Assembly (NCBI RefSeq): GCF_033115175.1
Contig: NC_084836.1
Coordinates: 78,086,253-78,150,252 of the forward strand
Length of the DNA: 64,000 nucleotides
Source: Lepus europaeus
Taxonomy: Eukaryota > Chordata > Mammalia > Lagomorpha > Leporidae
Direction: 5' to 3'
Part shown: positions 60,501 through 64,000 of the stretch, one piece after another
How the letters are laid out: each line of letters begins with the position of its first letter
Numbering within the stretch: position 1 is the first letter of the stretch
Made by a program: the position numbers and the translations under genes
The notes under the pieces: generated by a model
The model's database searches: none
What the model was told of the DNA's origin: nothing
The model's input: only the letters and a program-made list of their open reading frames with translations

Positions 60501-62841
60501 AAGCTGGTCCAAGTGCTTGGGCCTCTGCACCTGCGTGGGTAGACCCAGAAGAAACCCTTGGCTCCTGGCTTCTGATCAGCCCAGCTCCAGCCGTTGAACC
60601 GTTTGCGGAATGAACCAGCAGATGGAAGACCTCTGTCTTTGTCTCCCTCTCTCTATAATTCTGTCTCTCAAATAAATAAATTAATCTTAAAGGAAAAAAA
60701 AAGAGCAGTCTTCTCTTTCCTTTTTCTCTGATACCTTTATCACCATTAAGCAAAACAAATAAATAATAGTGTTTTCTTTTTTAAAGATTTATTTATTTAT
60801 TTGAAAGGCAGAGCTACAGAGAGGCAGAGGCAGAGCCCATCAGAGCTGCTGTTCAGCCAGCTGGTGTGTTCCTAAACTGCCACTTGGTGGTCGGCTGCTG
60901 CCCTAGTACCCCTGTTGCCTGCCCATTACCCTGGCAGAGTCTCGGCCACTCCTTGGGACCACCTGCCTCTTTAAAGGCCAGCCGAGGTCTCCAGCTCCAG
61001 CCCCGTAGCCAGTGTCCACTCTGACTAGCCAGTGCCAACCTTAGTCTCTTGTTAATGCCGTTGAGTGAACAGTGACAACTTGCTGCTCACAGTTCTGGGG
61101 TCTGGGCGGTCCAAGGTCCAGGCGCCAGCAGACGCCGTGTCTGGAAGGGCTGCAGTGCAGGAGCAGGGCCGTGCAGCAGCTGCTTGTGTAAGGGCTCGGT
61201 CCTATGTACTAGGTTAGTCTCCTCCCAGAGGGCCCCTCCAGACTGCAACCGTGCCCATGTCACGCTACACTCACGTGTTTCCACAGCTGCCTGGGCACTC
61301 TTTATCGGAGCAGGAACTGAGTGCAGGCCGAGTAGCTAGAGTGTGCTCACCCTTGGGTGAAGGTTGAGAAGCCTACAGGGGAGTCAGTGGCTGCCTCTGG
61401 AGAGGGCTTGGGACAGGGGTCACAGGTGGAGCTTTGGTGGGATTGGGTGCAGAGTCTGTCCTTTCCCGTCGGGGGCTGCCTGTTCCAGGCTGTCCTGAGC
61501 TGGAGGCACTTCGGGTGCCCCTACCGCAGGGGACTTGCTGCCCAAGGTGGGGAGGCCCTCCCTGAAAGGCCGGGTGCAGCTTCAGCTGCTGTCCCACTGG
61601 CCTCCTGCAGGCAAGACAGGCCTGTCACCGTGTTCCCATGATGCCTTTCTCAGGGGTCCCTTCCCTCCCTCTTCGGCCACAGAATCTGTGCCCCTGAGGC
61701 AGAGTTTGCTCTGAACAGACTCAGTGTACATTTGTCACAGGCTGTGTCCCAGCAGGGATCTGGGTATTATTTATAGCCACGCCTATCAGGGTGCTCCAGG
61801 GAAGAGCACAACTTCTAACCCTGCCTGGTACAGAGCAGGCCACACCTGTGCATAAGTTTCCATCAGGTTTTGCTATAAACTAGAGGAAAAACTGAATTTT
61901 TAGGCTTTTTTATTTTTTATTTTTATTTTTTGACAGGCAGAGTGGACAGTGAGAGAGAAAGAGACAGAGAGAAAGGTCTTCCTTTGCCGTTGGTTCACCC
62001 TCCAATGGCCGCCGCGGTAGGCGTGCTGCGGCCGGCGCACCGCGCTGATCCGATGGCAGGAGCTAGGTGCTTATCCTGGTCTCCCATGGGGTGCAGGGCC
62101 CAAGCACTTGGGCCATCCTCCACTGCACTTCCTGGCCACAGCAGAGAGCTGGCTTGGAAGAGGGGCAACCAGGACAGAGTCGGTGCCCCGACCGGGACTA
62201 GAACCCAGTGTGCCGGCGCCGCAAGGCGGAGGATTAGCCTATTGAGCCGCGGCGCCAGCCAGGCTTTTTTATTTTAAGATTCAAAATTATAGGCCTCATT
62301 TTCAGTCTTTAAGAAACTCTCTCCTTAGAGCCTGTCATAGCAACTTCAGCAATGACAGCTAAGCATAGTGGCAAAATAGAAAAGGAGCCGCCAGCACCCT
62401 CGCCCTGGGTATGTTGCCTTTGCTTGGTCACTTGCAGCTGGAAGGCCCAAGGGAGCGTCCTTTACGTGTTTTCGGAGTAGAATTGAACAGCCCAGAACCT
62501 GGCTGTTGGGGAGACTGGGTACCCAGGGCTGGGACGGGAAGGTCAGGCTGCTGTTGTGTGCACCTGGGTGCACTTGACCATGGATCTCAGGTGGGAATGC
62601 TGCTTTTCATTGAGGTCCAGCACCTCAGGCGGGGGGCTGCTCTACAGGAATTCATTAATTACCAATGAATTCATTGTTGTCGCTGCTGCTTCTGATTGAT
62701 TGATTGTGGTCTCCTCTTGTTCAGCTGCAGGAAATGCTTTCTGTCAGGCGGCCAAGCTGCACATGCAGCTGCAGAGCAAGCACGACTCTGCCACCAGCTT
62801 CGTGGACGCCGGGAACGCTTACAAAAAGGCAGACCCGCAAG
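40046..62841 (+). CDS. NAPB: NAPB (beta-SNAP), first three coding exons, 3' partial
   Basis: Soluble NSF attachment protein beta, which loads the NSF ATPase onto SNARE bundles for disassembly after membrane fusion; brain-enriched in mammals. Exons 40046-40143, 58853-58932 and 62725-62841 encode the first 98 residues plus one base. The N-terminus [20 protein letters not shown] and the exon 3 text [20 protein letters not shown] separate it from NAPA (alpha-SNAP), which starts [20 protein letters not shown]. All sites are GT-AG; the intron phases are 2 and 1. These residues form the first antiparallel helices of the TPR-like solenoid, including the FLRGLFG membrane-attachment loop. Intron 1 is 18.7 kb and packed with SINEs. 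The remaining exons lie beyond the window. No defects seen. Confidence 0.96.
40144..41453. other. start of NAPB intron 1
   Basis: The first 550 bp are C-rich and CpG-bearing, giving long open but meaningless frames on both strands. TTTTG repeats at 40970-40992. No further exon seen. Confidence 0.6.
41454..41722 (-). repeat. old C-repeat SINE, minus strand
   Basis: TAAGATTTACTTAATAATTT to ACCACAGTGCCAGCTGAAG. Confidence 0.85.
41860..42130 (+). repeat. old C-repeat SINE, strongly diverged
   Basis: AGTGGGCATTTAGATAGGCC head with decayed body and GTGGACCAGTGAGTGAGAAC; immediately preceded by a MIR-like CCTTAGTTTCCTCTGCTGTA at 41833. Confidence 0.55.
42131..43465. other. NAPB intron 1, unassigned
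   Basis: No exon or clear repeat recognised in 1.3 kb. Confidence 0.4.
43466..43720 (+). repeat. old C-repeat SINE, diverged
   Basis: GTTAAAATGCCCTTGTCCCA, CTGGATTGAGTTCCTGGCTC and GGAAACCAGTGCATGGTAGC show the body; the head is eroded. Confidence 0.6.
43870..44182 (-). repeat. old C-repeat SINE, minus strand
   Basis: TTTAAAAAAATTATTTTATT to CTACACCACAATGCCTAACC. Confidence 0.85.
44265..44590 (-). repeat. old C-repeat SINE, minus strand
   Basis: TTTTTTTTCCCAATTTTTAA to TGTACCACAGTACTGACTCC. Confidence 0.82.
44593..44885 (-). repeat. old C-repeat SINE, minus strand
   Basis: TTTTTTTTTTTTTTCCCCAA tail side, CCAAATGCATCCAACGGCCA body, CTGCACCAGAACCCC head. Sits next to the previous reverse copy. 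Confidence 0.75.
45070..45359 (-). repeat. C-repeat SINE, minus strand
   Basis: TTTTTTAAAAAAAGATTTAT to CTACACCACAATGCCAGCCT. Confidence 0.88.
45376..45704 (-). repeat. C-repeat SINE (GGCGCC subtype), young
   Basis: Perfect 16-bp duplication CTAGACTATACTTTTT at 45360-45375 and 45705-45720. Confidence 0.94.
45739..46050 (+). repeat. C-repeat SINE, young
   Basis: Perfect 16-bp duplication AAAAATCATTAATCTT at 45723-45738 and 46051-46066. Confidence 0.94.
46110..46395 (-). repeat. old C-repeat SINE, minus strand
   Basis: AAATTCTCATTTTATTTGAA to GCTGCCAAGCCAGCTGCCC. Confidence 0.75.
46396..47359. other. NAPB intron 1, unassigned
   Basis: No exon recognised; no clear repeat. Confidence 0.4.
47360..48240 (-). 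mobile_element. old L1 ORF2-region fragment, antisense
   Basis: TATTTCTGGAATAAATCCCT, then TTCTGGTTTTACTGCATTAC, GCGCACCTTGGAAGAAG and TTGGGTACATAGACATTCAC appear in the order expected for the complement of an ancient mammalian L1 ORF2. Much diverged. Confidence 0.7.
48241..49339. other. NAPB intron 1, unassigned
   Basis: GC-richer near 48290-48430 with several CpGs. Minus-strand frames here (48217-48603, 48284-48727) have no recognised domain. Confidence 0.35.
49340..49655 (+). repeat. old C-repeat SINE
   Basis: TCAGATGTTGCGAGTTAAGC head, AGGTGGAGCTCCTGGCCCCT body, CTGCCTTTCAAACGATAAAA tail. Confidence 0.8.
49942..50247 (-). repeat. C-repeat SINE, minus strand
   Basis: TTTTTTTAAAGATTTATTTT to TTGCCACAACACTGGCCCC. 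Confidence 0.9.
50248..51057. other. NAPB intron 1, unassigned
   Basis: No exon or repeat recognised; the overlapping frames 50426-50877 carry no known domain. Confidence 0.4.
51058..51345 (+). repeat. old C-repeat SINE
   Basis: GGGACTGGTTTGGCACAGCA to AATCTCAGTCTTTTAAACAA. Confidence 0.8.
51346..51679. other. AT-rich intron sequence
   Basis: Nothing recognised. Confidence 0.4.
51680..51940 (-). repeat. C-repeat SINE, internally shortened
   Basis: TTAAGATTTATTTTATTAAT to GTGCCACAACGCTGG; the part around the CCCCAGATGGC box is missing. Confidence 0.85.
51997..52318 (+). repeat. C-repeat SINE
   Basis: GGGGCCGGCGGTGTGGTGTA to CAGGTAGATAAATAAATC. Confidence 0.92.
52319..52580. other. short intron stretch with decayed repeat
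   Basis: ATGGGCAGATGGGCAAATGG short repeats at 52360-52405; otherwise nothing. Confidence 0.4.
52582..52880 (+). repeat. C-repeat SINE
   Basis: GGGCCAGACTGTGACGTAGT head to (TC)n and CTGCCTTAAAAAAAA; the AAATAAAT motif is lost. Confidence 0.9.
53145..53435 (-). repeat. C-repeat SINE, minus strand, head lost
   Basis: T run and AAAGATTATTTAATTGAAAG to GGATGGGAAGTGGAGCAGCC; stops before the tRNA-like head. Confidence 0.85.
53436..54234. other. NAPB intron 1, unassigned
   Basis: The 249-codon plus frame at 53193-53942 starts in SINE sequence and has no domain. A CT-rich run lies at 54140-54235. Confidence 0.4.
54236..54523 (-). repeat. C-repeat SINE, minus strand
   Basis: ATTTTTATTTGAAAGTCAGA to CTACGCCACAGCGCCGGCCC. 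Confidence 0.9.
54535..54604. repeat. (GCTT)n(TCTT)n microsatellite
   Basis: GCTTGCTTGCTTGCTT then TTCTTTCTTTCTTTC and a T run, the modified tail of the next reverse SINE. Confidence 0.92.
54605..54888 (-). repeat. C-repeat SINE (GGCGCC-related), minus strand
   Basis: ACAGAGTTAGACAGTGAGAG to GAGCCACGGCGTCAGTCC, with CAGTTTAGCTT on both sides of the element plus microsatellite. Confidence 0.92.
54889..55799. other. NAPB intron 1, unassigned
   Basis: AT-rich, no exon or clear repeat recognised. Confidence 0.4.
55859..56150 (-). repeat. C-repeat SINE inside the L1
   Basis: CTTCTTCAAAGGCAGAGAGA to TGTGCTGGGACACCTGCCCC; diverged. Confidence 0.8.
56325..56648 (-). mobile_element. MaLR-type solitary LTR (fossil) inside the L1
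   Basis: On the minus strand it opens TGCTATGGTATGAG and ends in a region reading TAAATTACCCAGTCTCAAGG, the start and end patterns of MST/MLT1-type MaLR LTRs. No internal region. Shared MaLR families are old (early placental), so the host L1 must be older still. Confidence 0.75.
57392..57705 (-). repeat. C-repeat SINE, minus strand
   Basis: TTTTTTTTTAAAGATTTATT to GTGCCACAACGGCCCC, flanked by similar AATAGCAATCTT / AATAACAGCATCTT. Confidence 0.9.
57712..57830 (-). repeat. MIR fragment, antisense
   Basis: GCTGAGTGCTTACTGCAGGT is the complement of the MIR 3' portion. Confidence 0.45.
58600..58770 (+). repeat. MIR SINE
   Basis: TGTATGACTCGGGCTAGTGA, GCCTCAGTTTCCCCTCCTGG and a final CTGGCAC follow the MIR order. 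It lies 80 bp before NAPB exon 2. Confidence 0.75.
58853..58932 (+). CDS. NAPB: NAPB exon 2
   Basis: After TTTTTCCCAG; reads [20 protein letters not shown] and MAKNWS, donor GTATGT. Confidence 0.96.
59418..59712 (-). repeat. old C-repeat SINE, head replaced by nested SINE
   Basis: TTTTTATTTATTTGAAAGGC to TGATATGAGATGTGGGTACC. Confidence 0.75.
59714..60050 (-). repeat. C-repeat SINE with (GT)n tail
   Basis: TGTGTGTGTGTATGTGTGTG, GACAGGCAGAGTTAGACAGT to GCTGCGGCACCAGCCCC. Confidence 0.9.
60080..60360. mobile_element. probable LINE-2 fragment
   Basis: CAGAGCCTTTGCACACACTA and GAGGCCTGCCCTGACCACCC are typical of the 3' part of L2. Confidence 0.55.
60366..60700 (+). repeat. C-repeat SINE
   Basis: GAGGCCAGCACTGTGGTATA to CTCAAATAAATAAATTAATC, flanked by AAGAGCAATCTT / AAGAGCAGTCTT. 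Confidence 0.92.
60780..60838 (-). repeat. tail fragment of C-repeat SINE
   Basis: TTAAAGATTTATTTATTTAT and AAAGGCAGAGCTACAGAG only. Confidence 0.75.
61065..61290 (-). mobile_element. possible MaLR-type LTR fragment (fossil)
   Basis: CACAGTTCTGGGGTCTGGGC and GGTCCAAGGTCCAGGCGCCA resemble the complement of a MaLR LTR 3' part. Partial and diverged. Confidence 0.4.
61291..61901. other. NAPB intron 2, unassigned
   Basis: Unique, no exon recognised. Confidence 0.4.
61917..62260 (-). repeat. C-repeat SINE (GGCGCC subtype), young
   Basis: Perfect 15-bp duplication AGGCTTTTTTATTTT at 61902-61916 and 62261-62275. Confidence 0.94.
62725..62841 (+). CDS. NAPB: NAPB exon 3
   Basis: After CTTGTTCAG; reads [20 protein letters not shown] and continues to NAYKKADPQ, donor GTGAGG, leaving one base for the next exon. 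Confidence 0.96.
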
Positions 62842-63529
62842 GTGAGGCCGCCGGGCACGGGCACACAGCCAGCTGTCGGGGGCACTGACTGGGCCGCCGT
62901 GCCTCCCGCCTCCAGGCCTGCGTGGGGTCCCTTCCAGTCCTAGTAGAGGAATTTTTGTGTGTTGAAATGATAGTGACCCTTGGGTAAGATTAGCGATTTT
63001 TCCTGGTGGAGACTTCGGAGGCTTCTGTGAACAGAAAACGGTTGAAATGTGTCCTGGTGCATCCCGTATCCTGGTGGTTTAGTTGTCAGCACCGTTTTTC
63101 CTCTAACTCAGTTGATGTTGCATTTTGGAAATTTATCTAAGCCTTCTTCCATCTTGACTTTATGAACTATGTTACTGATCACAAAAGGCAACTAAGGGCC
63201 CCCTTCCATGTGCCTGGTAGATTTTAGGAGCCAGTCTGTGAGATTGTGATACCTGTGGTTCAAAACGCCTTTTGTTCATACTGTAGTCATTTTTTAAAAT
63301 GTTTTTTCCATGTATTGGTTTTGAGGAAATAATGGAATTGGATATTTAGCATTTTGCAAGTTTCTTTTTTAGTTGGAAGTATGCGTTAGCAATTAACAGC
63401 ATTGATTTCTTCCCTCCTGCACACTGCATGGATAGCACCACGTCTGTTTTTTTCTTTTAGTGGTACTTTCTGTTTGACACAGAAACCCCAACTTTTATGA
63501 CTATGTCATATAGAAATGAGATCTTCGAG
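62842..63529. other. NAPB intron 3, unassigned
   Basis: No exon or named repeat recognised. Confidence 0.4.
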
Positions 63530-64000
63530 GGCTTTTTTTATACACAGATAAATCACAGTTTATTTCCCCAATGACAAACTGGACACAGACCGTGTGAGCA
63601 GTGGGAGTAGCCGGAGGGACTCACAGTGTGTCCGCCTGTTAGCATACAATACAGGCGTCATAACGCCTGGTGTCAGAGACTCTTCCCAGGACCCGGTCAG
63701 CATTCGCGTGGTCATGATACACCGCGTGAAACCAAGGGTTGTGTGACCTTGATTGCAGAAAACACGCGGCACACTCTGGGAGGAAAGGTGCGTCTGCTCC
63801 GATGGCAGGCTTCTGTGCAAGTGGGGACAGGCTGCCATTCTGGTCATTGTCTGTTTGTAAAGTGCAGCGGCAAGTTCCATTCTTTAAAATACAGTTTGGG
63901 AGGAGATCGCTTTTCATCTTTGCTGATCTGTTTATCTTCGTGATTCTTCGCTCAGGCCTTTTCACATCGCTGCCTCTTTCAAACCAAAAGCAGTCGCCCT
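63530..64000 (-). pseudogene. candidate retrocopy of an unidentified mRNA
   Basis: On the minus strand the segment ends GGGGAAATAAACTGTGATTT, then a short A run about 20 bases after the AATAAA (near 63536), as in a processed transcript. Several frames stay open for about 100 codons, for example 63965-63639, and CpGs are retained, but I recognise no protein. It could be a retrocopied 3' UTR. Confidence 0.35.

Overview
This is mammalian nuclear DNA, almost certainly rabbit (Oryctolagus cuniculus) or a close lagomorph. The window holds dozens of copies of the tRNA-derived lagomorph C-repeat SINE, recognisable by a 5' head with Pol III A and B boxes, a body rich in TGGCCTGGGAAAGCAG and GGGGAGTGAACCAGC, a CT-rich 3' part and an AAATAAATAAATC tail. 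There are no operons, CRISPR arrays or bacterial features. Most open frames above 60 codons are chance frames through these SINEs; the real genes are split into short exons.

The layout matches the type 2 cystatin cluster next to NAPB (human 20p11.21). From left to right: (1) a CST12/CST9-like cystatin on the minus strand (2311-6131, three exons, 147 codons, apparently intact); (2) CST11 on the plus strand (11822-17387, three exons, 137 codons); (3) CSTL1 on the minus strand (21548-26182, three exons, 137 codons); (4) the first three coding exons of NAPB (beta-SNAP) on the plus strand (40046-62841, running out of the window) behind a CpG island. The genes alternate in strand. The three cystatins share the family architecture: signal peptide plus N-terminal half in exon 1, the first disulfide in exon 2, the Pro-Trp motif and second disulfide in exon 3, with both introns in phase 0. 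They are expected to be secreted, reproductive-tract-type cystatins that lack a canonical QxVxG papain-binding loop. NAPB is unrelated in function: it is an SNF attachment protein for SNARE-complex disassembly, mainly neuronal.

The rest is repeats and unassigned unique DNA: a solitary ERV LTR (1091-1482), a 3' retrocopy of AUH inside the CST12-like intron, two long CA/TG minisatellites touching cystatin genes, a decayed ~35-bp tandem array (28.55-29.77 kb), old L1 and MIR pieces, an L1 broken by a MaLR LTR and a SINE in NAPB intron 1 (55.8-57.4 kb), and many SINEs, several with perfect target-site duplications that date nested insertions. Regulatory candidates are a pair of repeat-borne CTCF-like motifs around the last CST11 exon, a third CTCF-like motif upstream of CSTL1, and two opposed ZNF143-type motifs plus a CRE-like site in the NAPB promoter.

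No wholly new biological system was found. The most interesting points are the intact CST12-like gene with an unusual cysteine-bearing C-terminal tail where human carries CST8, the duplicated CTCF-like repeat, a SINE that appears to carry a 3' read-through segment, and the unexplained ~35-bp decayed tandem array. Gene identities rest on protein similarity recalled from memory; no database search was run.
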